64,000 nucleotides of DNA from Variimorphobacter saccharofermentans (GCF_014174405.1 NZ_JACEGA010000001.1:1827001-1891000), one strand, 5' to 3'; numbered from the stretch's first letter, positions 43,448 to 53,930 are shown. The notes: a model not told the origin generated them from the sequence alone. A program made the numbers and translations.

Positions 43448-45841
43448 ATGAAAATAGCGGTTGTGGGGCCTAGCCCTGTTCCATTTACTATAGGTGGTGC
43501 TGAAAATCTTATATGGGGATTGTGTAATACAATTAATCAAAAAACTCCCCATCAAGCTGAGCTTATAAAGTTACCATCAAAAGAGCTTGATTTTTGGAGT
43601 TTAATTGAGAATTACTATGCTTTTTATAACTTAGATTTGAATCACTTTGATTTAGTTATTTCAACAAAGTATCCCTCATGGATGGTGCGCCATAGAAATA
43701 GCATATGTTATATGGTTCATACCTTAAGGGGTTTATATGACACTTATCATTTTATGAAAATGCCAGATAATGTTGAAAAGGGAAATGAAAAAATCGACAA
43801 AATACTTAATTATATGGATAGTAACTCAAACCCTAATTCGTTAGATGAATTCTTTTCTATGTTATTTGATCTTAAAGATAATTCATTTGATGTACCCGCC
43901 GAGTACTTTGCGTTTCCAGCGCCATTTATACGTAAAATTATACATTATATGGACAGGTTTGGACTATCTCAACAAGGTGTAAGAAAAATATGTGCTATCT
44001 CTGAAACTGTTAAAAGAAGAAAGGAATATTATCCTCCAAACGCAGATGTAGAGGTAGTATACCCTCCTTCAACATTAACTGAATATACATCCGGAGAATA
44101 TCAATACGTATTTATGATAAGCAGACTGGATGCTCCAAAACGTATTGATATGCTGATCGAGGCTATGAAATATGTTAAAAGCAATGTGAGATTACTTATT
44201 GCTGGAACTGGTCCTCAAGAAGCACAACTTAAAAAATTAGCAGCAGATGATAAAAGAATAGAATTTCTGGGATATGTTAATGATGAAGATGTAGAAAAAT
44301 ACTATTCAAATAGTTTAGTTATCCCTTATTTCCCTTATGATGAGGATTATGGCTTAATAACTATTGAAGCAATGCTACATAAAAAACCTGTAATAACTAC
44401 AGTTGATGCGGGAGGGCCAACTGAATTTGTAATTAACAAAGAGACAGGATTTGTAACAAAATTTGATCCTAAAGCTATTGCTGAAAAAATTGATTATTTC
44501 GCAAATAATCCCTCTGAAGCCAAAAGAATGGGTATTAATGGGTATAATAAAGTTAAGAAAATGACTTGGGATAATATGGTATGTGAGTTGCTAAGTAATA
44601 TTGATGACTTACCATTGAGATATGTAAATTCAGTACAGCATATAAATAAAAAAAGAAAGAAAATTACTGTTACTTCTACGTTCCCTATATATCCACCACA
44701 AGGAGGCGGCCAAGTCAGAACATATCAATTATATAAGAATTTATCAAAAAAATATGATATAGATATTATATCATTAACCAATGAGGACCAAAAGAGATTT
44801 AATAACATGATAGCCAATGGACTAAGAGAAAACAGAATACCTAAAAGTGGATCTCATCAAAGACTTGAATATGAGATGGAAAAAAAAGTGGGTTTTGTTG
44901 TAAGCGATATTGCAAATCTTGAGTTAATTAGTGAGTCTGCTTCTTATTGTAATGAATTACAGAATTCAATAAAGAACAGTGAAGTTATAATATTGTCTCA
45001 TCCATATCTCTTTAATGAAGCAAAAAAATATATTAAGGATGATCAAATAATTATTTATGAAGCGCAGGATGTAGAGTATTTGATAAAAAAAGAAATGCTT
45101 CCTAAAAATGAAACCACGAAAAAATTACTTCAAAAATTATATAGTGTAGAAAAAGAATGTTGCGAAGTTAGTAGATTTATTATGACATGTTCGGAAAAAG
45201 ATAAGAAAGATCTAAGTGAGTTATATAATATTTCATTAGATAAAATTATAGTAGTACCAAATGGAGTTGACTGTAAAGCTACAACATTTACTTCAATGGA
45301 GCAGCGGATTGAAAATAAGAAGGTTTTAGGATTAGCTAATGAGAAAATTGGTTTATTTATGGGAAGCTGGCATAAACCTAATTTAGAAGCAGCTGAAGAA
45401 ATAATTAAAATAGCATATAAATGTCCTGATGTAAAATTTTTGCTTATGGGAAGTCAATGTGCATATTTTGAAAAGAAAAAGTTGCCATCAAATGTTGGTT
45501 TGTTAGGTGTAGTTGGCGAAGAGACAAAAAGTAGGATATTTTCAGTTGTTGATTTTGCTTTAAACCCTATGTTATCAGGCTCTGGAACTAACTTAAAAAT
45601 GTTTGATTATATATCAGCCGGTATTCCGGTAATAACAACTGAATTTGGATCAAGAGGAATTGATTCTAAAGATGCTATTATATTAGCAGAAATAAATGAA
45701 ATGCATATAACTATTAATAATTTAGATATTCACACATTAAGTAAAATGGTGTGTAAATCAAGACAATATGTGGAAAGTAATTTTGACTGGAGTAAAATTT
45801 CTAGTGATTTAATAATAAAATTAAGCGAAATAATTAGTTAG
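43448..45841 (+). CDS. Bifunctional double GT4 glycosyltransferase
   Basis: This 797-residue protein has two GT-B modules. Module 1 (1-400) runs from VVGPSPVPFTIGGAENLI to MISRLDAPKRIDMLIEAM and PYDEDYGLITIEAMLHKKPV. Module 2 (about 405-797) runs from ITVTSTFPIYPPQGGGQVRT through IIVVPNGVDC to LSGSGTNLKMFDYISAGIPV. Each keeps a donor-site motif, so it may add two sugars or alternate linkages. Start chosen at 43448 after AGGAG. The next gene follows 11 bases later. Confidence 0.85.
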   Translation: MKIAVVGPSPVPFTIGGAENLIWGLCNTINQKTPHQAELIKLPSKELDFWSLIENYYAFYNLDLNHFDLVISTKYPSWMVRHRNSICYMVHTLRGLYDTYHFMKMPDNVEKGNEKIDKILNYMDSNSNPNSLDEFFSMLFDLKDNSFDVPAEYFAFPAPFIRKIIHYMDRFGLSQQGVRKICAISETVKRRKEYYPPNADVEVVYPPSTLTEYTSGEYQYVFMISRLDAPKRIDMLIEAMKYVKSNVRLLIAGTGPQEAQLKKLAADDKRIEFLGYVNDEDVEKYYSNSLVIPYFPYDEDYGLITIEAMLHKKPVITTVDAGGPTEFVINKETGFVTKFDPKAIAEKIDYFANNPSEAKRMGINGYNKVKKMTWDNMVCELLSNIDDLPLRYVNSVQHINKKRKKITVTSTFPIYPPQGGGQVRTYQLYKNLSKKYDIDIISLTNEDQKRFNNMIANGLRENRIPKSGSHQRLEYEMEKKVGFVVSDIANLELISESASYCNELQNSIKNSEVIILSHPYLFNEAKKYIKDDQIIIYEAQDVEYLIKKEMLPKNETTKKLLQKLYSVEKECCEVSRFIMTCSEKDKKDLSELYNISLDKIIVVPNGVDCKATTFTSMEQRIENKKVLGLANEKIGLFMGSWHKPNLEAAEEIIKIAYKCPDVKFLLMGSQCAYFEKKKLPSNVGLLGVVGEETKSRIFSVVDFALNPMLSGSGTNLKMFDYISAGIPVITTEFGSRGIDSKDAIILAEINEMHITINNLDIHTLSKMVCKSRQYVESNFDWSKISSDLIIKLSEIIS

Positions 45842-45852
45842 AGGAGTTAGAA

Positions 45853-48042
45853 ATGATTTATTTAAAAAAATACAAAATGGATTATATATGTATATTTATT
45901 ATAGTATTATTGAGCTTTGTATTCTTATATTTTTTCTTTGACCTATCTCAAATGGATATTAATGTACCATTATTTTATAATGGTGATGATTCTTTCATGG
46001 GGTTAAGTAGTACAAAAATGTTAAAAGATGGCAATAGTATACTAGTTAGCGATTATATGGGTGCTCCATTCGGTACAGAAAGGTATGATTATTATTCTTT
46101 ATTAACGTATAATTTTGATAACTTAATTACTAAAATGTTAGTTAGTATAACGAATAATGCAGGTATGACATATAATATACAATATCTGTTATTATTTCCT
46201 TTTATAGCAATTATTAGCTTTTTAGTTATGAGAAATCTTAATATATGTTATTATATATCAGTTTTTGGCTCACTAACATTTTCCTTTTTACCATTCATAT
46301 TTTTAAGAAATCAAGCTCATATTGTTTTAAGCCAATATCAATTTATTCCGCTATCTATTCTGTTATGTATTTGGTTATATAATGATGATGAATTATTTAA
46401 TATCAAAAAATTTTTTAAATATAAGCGTAATCTTATAACATTGCTGTTTTTGCTATTAATAACAAATAATGGCATAGCGTACTATCCATTCTTTACATGC
46501 TTTTTTTTAATAATTACTGGCTTATCAAAATCGCTTAAGAACAAGAAATTTAAAGGCATTAAACAAAGTTTAAGTATGATTGCAATCATAGTTACTATAT
46601 TAATTATAAATTTACTACCTAGTTTATATTATACTATGAAAAATGGTACAAATGAAGTGGTTGCACATAGATCCAAAATTGAAGCAGAAATATATGGTTT
46701 AAAAATTACCCAGTTTTTTTTACCCAATAAATCTTTAGGTATATCAAAAATAGATGATTTAATTACTTATTATGGTAATAATGCGCCTTTACCTAATGAA
46801 GGTTCTGAGCATTTAGGTGTAATAGGATGTATAGGATTAATTATTTTACTATTATCAATTTTTATTAAATCATTTAATGAAAAAAAAGATTTAGAACAGA
46901 TTAAATTATTATCTGAATTAAATATATTTGCAATACTATTAGGAACTATTGGTGGTTTAGGCAGTATATTTTCTCTGGGAATTTCATCTAGCATAAGAGC
47001 TTATAATCGAATATCTATTTTTATTGCATTTATATGTATTCTTACTGTTTGTCTTATATTAAATTATATATATAAGAAACATTTAAAACCATTTATTTTT
47101 TATCCTATTGTTACTTTAATTTTTTTATTTAGCATATATGAGCAATATCCTGATATAAAACCTAATTATAAATACGCAAAAGAAACGTTTTATAGTGATA
47201 AGAATTTTATTAAGGATATTGAAACTTCTGTATCTAGTAATGCTATGATATTCCAATTACCATATCATCAATACCCAGAAAGTGGACCTGTAAATGCAAT
47301 GAACGACTACCATTTATTCACAGGATATATTCATTCAAAGAATTTAAAGTGGAGTTATGGTGGGATGAAAGGTAGAATATCTGACTTATGGAATCAGAAA
47401 ATATCTTCATTAGATATTCAAAGTATGGTTAAATATATCTCAATCGTAGGATTTGAAGGAATATATATAGATAAAAGAGCTTATACCATAGAAGATTATA
47501 CTCAATTAGAAAATGAATTAATGAATATTTTAGATACAGAACCTATTTATAGTGAAAATGAGCAATTATGCTTTTTTAACATGAGAGATTTTAATAAAGA
47601 GTATTATTCAATGTATGAAGAAGATGAAATTAGTAAATTAAAAGAGAAAATACTTAATATGAATTATATTAAGTTAGGAAAAGGTTTTTCTGGAATAGAA
47701 GGTGATAGGCCAAATCAATGGATGTGGACATCGAATGATGCTGAATTAATAATTTTTAATTCATCACCTGAGAAGAGACAATTTAATATGAATTTCTACA
47801 TCTCATCCTCGACAGATCAAAAATCTAGTTTAAATATTCGAGTTAACGATACTGAATTTAATTATTATATAGATTTAAATGGTATCAGAATTGATGAAAT
47901 GATAATACTTAATCCGGGTGAAAATATAATAAGAATATCTACCAATGCTCCACAAGTATATGCACCACAAGATCCAAGAGAGCTATATCTAAGGATTACA
48001 GATTTCTATAATATGTATGATGATGATATATTAATAAAATAA
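45853..48042 (+). CDS. Large polytopic membrane protein, possible GT-C-type sugar transferase
   Basis: This 729-residue protein has about 11-12 hydrophobic helices in residues 10-430. An extracytoplasmic C-terminal domain of about 290 residues follows. An acidic loop after the first helix (NGDDSFMG, near residue 43) suits GT-C enzymes, which use a lipid-linked sugar donor on the outer face. I do not recognise a named family. The coding sequence is extremely AT-rich, more than the core genes to the left. It ends a same-strand run that begins at 35 kb. Confidence 0.6.
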   Translation: MIYLKKYKMDYICIFIIVLLSFVFLYFFFDLSQMDINVPLFYNGDDSFMGLSSTKMLKDGNSILVSDYMGAPFGTERYDYYSLLTYNFDNLITKMLVSITNNAGMTYNIQYLLLFPFIAIISFLVMRNLNICYYISVFGSLTFSFLPFIFLRNQAHIVLSQYQFIPLSILLCIWLYNDDELFNIKKFFKYKRNLITLLFLLLITNNGIAYYPFFTCFFLIITGLSKSLKNKKFKGIKQSLSMIAIIVTILIINLLPSLYYTMKNGTNEVVAHRSKIEAEIYGLKITQFFLPNKSLGISKIDDLITYYGNNAPLPNEGSEHLGVIGCIGLIILLLSIFIKSFNEKKDLEQIKLLSELNIFAILLGTIGGLGSIFSLGISSSIRAYNRISIFIAFICILTVCLILNYIYKKHLKPFIFYPIVTLIFLFSIYEQYPDIKPNYKYAKETFYSDKNFIKDIETSVSSNAMIFQLPYHQYPESGPVNAMNDYHLFTGYIHSKNLKWSYGGMKGRISDLWNQKISSLDIQSMVKYISIVGFEGIYIDKRAYTIEDYTQLENELMNILDTEPIYSENEQLCFFNMRDFNKEYYSMYEEDEISKLKEKILNMNYIKLGKGFSGIEGDRPNQWMWTSNDAELIIFNSSPEKRQFNMNFYISSSTDQKSSLNIRVNDTEFNYYIDLNGIRIDEMIILNPGENIIRISTNAPQVYAPQDPRELYLRITDFYNMYDDDILIK

Positions 48043-48540
48043 ATATCATTCTAATATGGATTTTCTTTTATAGTACAAGTTTAACAATTCTCTAATATAT
48101 ATTTATCTTCTGTGCAAGAAATAAGACTATTAGAAATTTATTACATTGATATATATGAGTTTTTACAATATAATAAGTTAAAACATAATGTATAAGTTTT
48201 TGAATGTTTGACGATCTCTTTCAGGTAAATCATATCCCGGACAGTTTGATTTTCCAATTTTAGAGAAGCTGTAATAAAAATCTAACGATAAAGAAGATGA
48301 AACTTCTTGCATTGATAACGAGCATACATGTATAATGAGCAGAATAAGGTGTAAGCTTTGCAGTATAGCAAAATATGAATTATATCATATCATCAAAATA
48401 GTAATATTTGATAAAACTAGAAGACAAATTGAGATATAAGATTAATTGTATAAAGCCATTAAATTCGTACGAATATGAAGTAAATAGTTTATATTAATTT
48501 TAAATCAAGTATAGGAAATACGAGGAGGACACAATAAAAC
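48043..48540. other. 500-bp AT-rich gap between two glycan gene blocks
   Basis: No gene is seen. A perfect 12-base palindrome (ATTCGTACGAAT, 48465-48476) and a GAGGAGGAC ribosome site at 48522-48530 lie near the end. The gap probably carries the promoter for the CDP-sugar genes, but no clear -35/-10 pair stands out. Confidence 0.45.
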
Positions 48541-49323
48541 ATGAAGGTAGTCATCTTAGCAGGTGGATTTGGGACAAGAATTTCTGAGGAATCACAATTT
48601 AAACCAAAGCCTATGATTGAAATTGGAGGAAAACCGATACTGTGGCATATAATGAAAGAATATGCTCATTATGGATTTGATGATTTTATTATTTGTGCTG
48701 GATATAAGCAGTACGTAATAAAAGAATGGTTTGCCGATTATTATTTACATAATAGTGATATGACATTTGATTTTAGAAATGGTCAGAATGAAATGATAGT
48801 ACATGAATCTCATATGGATGCCTGGAGAGTTACTGTTGTAGATACTGGATTAAATACGATGACAGGTGGTAGAATAAAGAGAATACAGAAGTATGTTGGT
48901 GATGAACCGTTTATGATGACATACGGAGATGGTGTTTGTGATGTAGATATATCGAAGCTTTTAGAATTTCATAAATCGCATGGGAAAATAGCCACTTTGA
49001 CAGCAGTATTACAGGAACAGCAAAAAGGTGTGTTAGATATCGGCGGAGATAATGCTGTAAAATCATTCAGAGAAAAAAATATGTCAGATTGTGCTCCCAT
49101 AAATGCGGGTTATATGGTGTTGCAACCAGAAATATTTAATTATATTGAAGGTGATCAGACAGTGTTTGAAAAAGAACCATTAATGTCGCTTGTGGAAAAG
49201 GGCGAATTAATGTCATATATGCATAAGGGATTTTGGCAGTGCATGGACAATGCGAGAGAAAAAGAAATGCTGGAGAAAATGCTTGAATCAGATAAGGCAC
49301 CATGGAAGAAATGGGAGAACTAG
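48541..49323 (+). CDS. rfbF: Glucose-1-phosphate cytidylyltransferase
   Basis: This 260-residue nucleotidyltransferase makes CDP-glucose from CTP and glucose-1-phosphate, the first step toward CDP-3,6-dideoxyhexoses. Motifs include VVILAGGFGTRISEESQFKP, KPMIEIGGKPILWHIM, FMMTYGDGVCDVDI and FWQCMDNAREKEMLEKM. Length is typical of RfbF. The later steps, rfbH and rfbG, lie downstream, with other genes between them. The ribosome site is GAGGAGG, 12 bases before the ATG. Confidence 0.95.
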   Translation: MKVVILAGGFGTRISEESQFKPKPMIEIGGKPILWHIMKEYAHYGFDDFIICAGYKQYVIKEWFADYYLHNSDMTFDFRNGQNEMIVHESHMDAWRVTVVDTGLNTMTGGRIKRIQKYVGDEPFMMTYGDGVCDVDISKLLEFHKSHGKIATLTAVLQEQQKGVLDIGGDNAVKSFREKNMSDCAPINAGYMVLQPEIFNYIEGDQTVFEKEPLMSLVEKGELMSYMHKGFWQCMDNAREKEMLEKMLESDKAPWKKWEN

Positions 49324-49334
49324 GAGTGAAATAT

Positions 49335-50297
49335 ATGCCAGGAAAGAAGAAGGTTAGTATTGTTATTCCTTCTTATAATGAAGAGGATAACATTAGACCA
49401 ATAACTGAGGCTGTTAAAAATGAAATTGAGAATAATTTATCTGAATATGATTATGAAATAATAATTATCGATAATAACTCTCAGGACAATACAAGAGCTA
49501 TTATACGTTCTCTTTGTGCTGAAGATAAGAAAGTTAGGGCGATTCTTAATGAAAAAAATTTTGGCCCAGATAATTCGCCATATTATGGATTAATGCAAGC
49601 TTCTGGGGACTGTGCTATTCTATTTTGTGCAGATTTTCAAGATCCACTTGAAATGATTCATAAAATGGTAAGAGAATGGGAAAATGGTTACACTGTTGTT
49701 ACAGCAGTGAAAACGGAAAGTCAGGAAAATAAGCTGGTTAGATTTTTTAGAACCATATATTATAGACTTATTAAAAGAATATCTAGTATAGATATTATAG
49801 AACACTTTACCGGATTCGGCTGCTATGATAAGAAATTTCTGGATATTATGAGAAGTTTAGATGATCCTGTTCCTTTTTTACGCGGAGTGGTAGCAGAATT
49901 TGCAGGTAATAGAAAAACCATAGAATATGAACAGCAAAAACGCAGAGCTGGAAAGAGTCATATAGGATTTTTTACTTTATACGATATGGCTATGAGAAGT
50001 TTTACATCATATACAAAGGTTGGTCTAAGAATGTGTACCTTCTTTGGTTTTGGAACGGCTGCTGTAAGTCTTATTATCGCGCTAGTGTATTTAATTATAA
50101 AGTTAATAATGTGGGACGAATTTGAGTTTGGTATTCCAGTTATATTAGTTGGAATGTTTTTTATAGGAGCGGTACAACTTATTTTTCTAGGATTTATTGG
50201 AGAATATATTTTAACGATGAATCAAAGAAGTATGAAAAGACCTCTTGTGATAGAGCATGAGCGTATAAATTTTGATGTTGACGATAATAACGATTAA
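49335..50297 (+). CDS. GT2-family glycosyltransferase with two membrane helices (GtrB/DPM-like)
   Basis: This 320-residue GT-A enzyme resembles polyprenyl-phosphate sugar synthases. The N-terminus VSIVIPSYNEEDNI is followed by a DxD-type site (CADFQDPLEMI), the GCYDKKFLDIM segment, and RAGKSHIGFFTLYDMAM before two membrane helices (about 230-300). It probably loads a sugar on undecaprenyl phosphate for transfer outside the membrane. A GtrA flippase is encoded 8 kb downstream, and the GT-C-like protein upstream could use the product. The start at 49335 follows TAGGAGTG. Confidence 0.87.
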   Translation: MPGKKKVSIVIPSYNEEDNIRPITEAVKNEIENNLSEYDYEIIIIDNNSQDNTRAIIRSLCAEDKKVRAILNEKNFGPDNSPYYGLMQASGDCAILFCADFQDPLEMIHKMVREWENGYTVVTAVKTESQENKLVRFFRTIYYRLIKRISSIDIIEHFTGFGCYDKKFLDIMRSLDDPVPFLRGVVAEFAGNRKTIEYEQQKRRAGKSHIGFFTLYDMAMRSFTSYTKVGLRMCTFFGFGTAAVSLIIALVYLIIKLIMWDEFEFGIPVILVGMFFIGAVQLIFLGFIGEYILTMNQRSMKRPLVIEHERINFDVDDNND

Positions 50298-50412
50298 ATT
50301 ATCAACATAAATATAAGGACAAGCTTTATTGCTTATTGCTACATAACATAAATGAATATGATATGAAAGATTATGGAATAATGCTGCTTTAGCGGAAAAG
50401 AGGGCCGTATAA

Positions 50413-51435
50413 ATGGGAAATGCATTTGAAGGCTTAAGAGTACTTGTAACAGGAGCCACAGGACTTATAGGAAGCTATTTAGTTAGAAGACTCCTTAGTG
50501 AGGGGGCTATAGTAATTGCCACTGGCAGAAAAGAAGAAAAGCTTAAATATGTATTTAAGGAATTTGTTGAGAATTCAAAATTAATATTGTATGCATTCAA
50601 TATATCCTATGGAATACCGGATGATCTTGGAGAATTGGATTATGTTTTTCATGCAGCTAGTCCGATATCAGGGGATGAAATAAAAGATAAACCGGTAAAT
50701 ACAATAGAAGCAAATATATTTGGTACTCGTAATTGTCTTGAATATATAAAAAAACAAGGAGAAACTTGCGGAAAAAAAGGGAAAGTAGTGATATTTTCTT
50801 CTGCAACTGTATATGGAACATCATTAAAAAACATTGGACATGATTTAATAGTAAATGAAGAAAATACTGATAATGCGGAAGTTTTAAGCGGTTTAAGCAC
50901 ACCATACTCAGAATCAAAACGAATGGTAGAGGTTATGGCATATGCTTATTATAGGCAATATGGGGTAGATGTAGTTGTGTCTCGAATAAGTTATGTATAT
51001 GGATATATAAGAAATTATCCCAAAACTGCTTTTTATGAGTTTATTAATAACTATATAAATAATAAAGATATAGTTATTAATAATGGAGGAATGGCAAGAA
51101 GGGACAATATATTTGTTGAAGATGTCATTAATGGTTTGTTACTTATCGCCAAGAATGGGATTAGTGGAGAAGCTTATAATATATCTTCAAATGGAGAAAA
51201 AAATAATTATTTGGCAATAGATGAGATTGCAGAAGTGATAATTGAACAAGGTAAGCTGATTAGACATAACAATTCTAAAGTTATAAAAAAACAGCCGAAC
51301 TTAATACGTTTACCAGGAATACAGATATCAAATGAAAAGATAAAAAGCCTGGGATGGGAAGTAAATACTGATATATATGATGGTATAAAAAATATAATTA
51401 TGGCATTTTATAAGGAGAAAGATATCGATGAGTAA
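50413..51435 (+). CDS. NAD-dependent sugar epimerase/dehydratase (extended SDR)
   Basis: This 340-residue extended SDR has the cofactor loop VLVTGATGLIGSYLVRRL, the HAASPISG segment, SSATVYG, and the catalytic YSESK near 165 (Tyr-x3-Lys). It sits between rfbF and rfbH and overlaps rfbH by 8 bases. By context it may be the reductase or epimerase that finishes the CDP-dideoxysugar, such as a C4 reductase, but the sequence does not settle which. Confidence 0.8.
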   Translation: MGNAFEGLRVLVTGATGLIGSYLVRRLLSEGAIVIATGRKEEKLKYVFKEFVENSKLILYAFNISYGIPDDLGELDYVFHAASPISGDEIKDKPVNTIEANIFGTRNCLEYIKKQGETCGKKGKVVIFSSATVYGTSLKNIGHDLIVNEENTDNAEVLSGLSTPYSESKRMVEVMAYAYYRQYGVDVVVSRISYVYGYIRNYPKTAFYEFINNYINNKDIVINNGGMARRDNIFVEDVINGLLLIAKNGISGEAYNISSNGEKNNYLAIDEIAEVIIEQGKLIRHNNSKVIKKQPNLIRLPGIQISNEKIKSLGWEVNTDIYDGIKNIIMAFYKEKDIDE

Positions 51436-52789
51436 GTGGAATACAGAAAAAGAAGCAAGGGAGTATATTAAAAAACTAGTTGCAGATTATTATCATGATT
51501 TTAAAGAACCTACAGAAAGTAAGTTGGGATTTAAACCAGGAGATCGTATTAGTTATGCATCTCGAGTATACGATGAGAAGGAAATGCAAAGTCTAACTGA
51601 TGCAATGTTGGACTTTTGGCTTACAACTGGAAGATTCTCTGAGGAGTTTGAAAAGAGGTTTGCTGAATGGATTGGAGTAAAGTATGTACATTTAGTTAAT
51701 AGTGGTTCCTCAGCTAATTTAATTGCATTCACCATATTAACAGCACCTGAGTTAGGCGAACGTCAGATTAAGCGTGGCGATGAGGTTATCACAGTAGCAT
51801 GTAGTTTCCCTACAACTGTAACACCTATGCTACAGTATGGTGCCGTTCCAGTGTTTGTTGATGTAACTGTACCTCAGTATAACATTGATGTTACAAAACT
51901 TGAGGACGCGCTTTCTGAGAAAACTAAAGCCGTGATGATTGCTCATACACTTGGTAATCCTTTTGATTTGAAGGTAGTTAAGGAATTCTGTGATAAGAAC
52001 AATTTATGGCTTATTGAAGATAACTGTGATGCTCTAGGGACTCAGTATACTATTGATAACGAGACGAAATACACCGGTGCTTGGGGAGATATTGGAACTT
52101 CTTCATTTTATCCTCCGCACCATATGACGATGGGCGAGGGTGGTTGCGTTTATACCAACAATCCGAAATTGCATAAGCTCATTCTATCATATAGAGACTG
52201 GGGACGTGATTGTATATGCCCATCTGGTCATGATAATTTCTGTGGACATCGATATGATGGACAATTCGGAGAACTTCCTCAAGGCTATGATCATAAGTAT
52301 GTATACAGCCACTTTGGATATAATCTTAAAGTCACTGACTTACAAGCAGCTGTTGGTGTAGAACAACTTAAAAAGTTCCCTTCTTTTATTGAGAGAAGAA
52401 GGTATAACTGGGATAAGTTATACAATGCTTTGAAGTCTATTTCTGATAAAATTATTTTACCTGAGCCAACAGATAACAGTAAGCCCTCTTGGTTTGGTTT
52501 CCTGATTTCGGTAAAACCCGAAACAGGGATCATGAGAAATGATGTAACTAAATATATTGAGGATCATAATATTCAAACACGTTTACTTTTTAGTGGAAAT
52601 CTTATTAAACATCCCTGTTTTGACCCAATTCGTGGTACTGATGCTTACAGAGTGGTTGGTGATTTGGAATACACAGAGTTTATTATGAATAACACATTTT
52701 GGGTAGGAGTATATCCTGGTATGACAGATGCAATGATTGATTATATGGCAAAGATCATTATTGAAGCGATTGAAGCAGCAAACAATTAG
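51428..52789 (+). CDS. rfbH: CDP-6-deoxy-4-keto-glucose 3-dehydrase (E1)
   Basis: This 453-residue enzyme of the aminotransferase fold uses pyridoxamine phosphate to remove the C3 hydroxyl. It carries SSFYPPHHMTMGEGG, where His replaces the usual PLP-binding Lys, the hallmark of E1/RfbH. Cysteines for the [2Fe-2S] cluster appear in WGRDCICPSGHDNFCGHR. The partner E3 reductase (RfbI/AscD type) is not in the window and must be elsewhere or replaced. The gene overlaps the preceding SDR gene by 8 bases. Confidence 0.95.
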   Translation: MSKWNTEKEAREYIKKLVADYYHDFKEPTESKLGFKPGDRISYASRVYDEKEMQSLTDAMLDFWLTTGRFSEEFEKRFAEWIGVKYVHLVNSGSSANLIAFTILTAPELGERQIKRGDEVITVACSFPTTVTPMLQYGAVPVFVDVTVPQYNIDVTKLEDALSEKTKAVMIAHTLGNPFDLKVVKEFCDKNNLWLIEDNCDALGTQYTIDNETKYTGAWGDIGTSSFYPPHHMTMGEGGCVYTNNPKLHKLILSYRDWGRDCICPSGHDNFCGHRYDGQFGELPQGYDHKYVYSHFGYNLKVTDLQAAVGVEQLKKFPSFIERRRYNWDKLYNALKSISDKIILPEPTDNSKPSWFGFLISVKPETGIMRNDVTKYIEDHNIQTRLLFSGNLIKHPCFDPIRGTDAYRVVGDLEYTEFIMNNTFWVGVYPGMTDAMIDYMAKIIIEAIEAANN

Positions 52790-52855
52790 GTATTAAAACC
52801 ATCATTAGTACAAATTTATTAATAATATTACTACTATGATAAAAAAGAAAGGGAA

Positions 52856-52882
52856 TATGATGTTTTCATGAAAAACATCATA
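52856..52882 (+). promoter_or_regulatory. Hairpin directly upstream of the aldolase gene
   Basis: TATGATGTTTT (52856-52866) and AAAACATCATA (52872-52882) form a perfect 11-bp stem with a five-base loop. It ends one base before the weak ribosome site AAGG (52884-52887) of the aldolase gene, where it could affect translation. Confidence 0.5.
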
Positions 52883-52892
52883 CAAGGTATGT

Positions 52893-53930
52893 ATGAATCG
52901 AATAAAGATTTTAGATTGCACTTTGAGAGATGGTGGCTTTGCATTAGAAGATGCAGACAAAAATGGAGCAGAAACCAAAACGTTCCAGAGAGGTGATAGA
53001 GATAAAATTGCAAATTACATTGTTGAATCTAATGTTGAAATTGTTGAATTAGGTGCTATTGAAGTGTCTGATTGCGATAAAAAGGGATTTGCAATATATC
53101 AAAACATGGAAGAAATATCATCTATAATACCACATAAAAGAAGAAATAATCAATTATTTGCTGGATTTTATAGAGGACCAGATATAGATACATCTTCTAT
53201 TCCTTCTTGGGACGAATCAAAACTTGATATTACAAGAATATGCTTAAGATATTCTGAGTTAAAAAAATCATTAGAGTTTTCAAAGGATTTGTCTAAAAAG
53301 GGTTATAAAGTTTTTTTACAGCCTATGGTAACAGTAAGATATTCAGATGCAGAGCTACAAATGGTCTTAAATGCGGCAAACGAGATGGATGCATATGCTG
53401 TTTATTTTGTTGATAGTTATGGTTATATGACACCAGAGGATGTGATTAAGTATTTTACTTGGTTTAATGAAACATTAAAACCTAGTATACATATAGGTTT
53501 TCATGCACACAATAATATGGAGATGGCATTATTAAATGTAATTACATTACTTAATATTGATACTGATAGGAAGATTATAATTGATTCATGTGCAACAGGG
53601 ATGGGTCAAGGCACAGGTAATTTGCAATCCGAAGTGATTCTAAATTATATGAATGCAAATTATAATTGCAATTATAATGTTGATAAAATGTATCAAGCAT
53701 GTGAAATAGTAGATGAATTTAATATTAATAGATTATGGGGTTATTCAATACCACGATATATTGCTGCAAATAATAAAACAGCATACAAATATGCGATAGA
53801 ATTACAAGATAAATATCAAATGTCTTATTCAGAAATTGACCAGATTCTATCTAACATACCTGATGATTTAAGATTTAGATATACTGTAGAAAACACTAAA
53901 GAACTTTTGAGAAGACTGGGGAAATTATAA
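52893..53930 (+). CDS. HMG-CoA-lyase-like (DRE-TIM) aldolase
   Basis: This 345-residue DRE-TIM metalloenzyme has ILDCTLRDGGFALED (the DRE metal and catalytic site), FHAHNNMEMALLN (metal His pair) and SCATGMGQGTGNLQSE. These match the 4-hydroxy-2-oxovalerate aldolase / HMG-CoA lyase superfamily, which makes or breaks C-C bonds of 2-oxo acids. Here it sits in a sugar locus, followed within 2 bases by an acetolactate-synthase-like gene. Substrate unknown. It may supply or use pyruvate-type units for a branched sugar. Confidence 0.8.
   Translation: MNRIKILDCTLRDGGFALEDADKNGAETKTFQRGDRDKIANYIVESNVEIVELGAIEVSDCDKKGFAIYQNMEEISSIIPHKRRNNQLFAGFYRGPDIDTSSIPSWDESKLDITRICLRYSELKKSLEFSKDLSKKGYKVFLQPMVTVRYSDAELQMVLNAANEMDAYAVYFVDSYGYMTPEDVIKYFTWFNETLKPSIHIGFHAHNNMEMALLNVITLLNIDTDRKIIIDSCATGMGQGTGNLQSEVILNYMNANYNCNYNVDKMYQACEIVDEFNINRLWGYSIPRYIAANNKTAYKYAIELQDKYQMSYSEIDQILSNIPDDLRFRYTVENTKELLRRLGKL

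Larger units (their letters stand above)
38592..48042 (+). other. Strongly AT-rich exporter and glycosyltransferase block
   Basis: Genes from the ABC permease to the large membrane protein use visibly more A and T, with dense Asn, Ile and Lys codons and poly-A runs, than the core genes at 12-24 kb and the manC-gmd-rmd operon. This is consistent with horizontal transfer of the glycan genes, but base composition was judged by eye, not computed. Confidence 0.45.

Noticed and set aside
48043..48540. A possible gene remnant in the gap before rfbF
   Set aside because: No frame on either strand gave recognisable protein segments; it is reported only as a gap.
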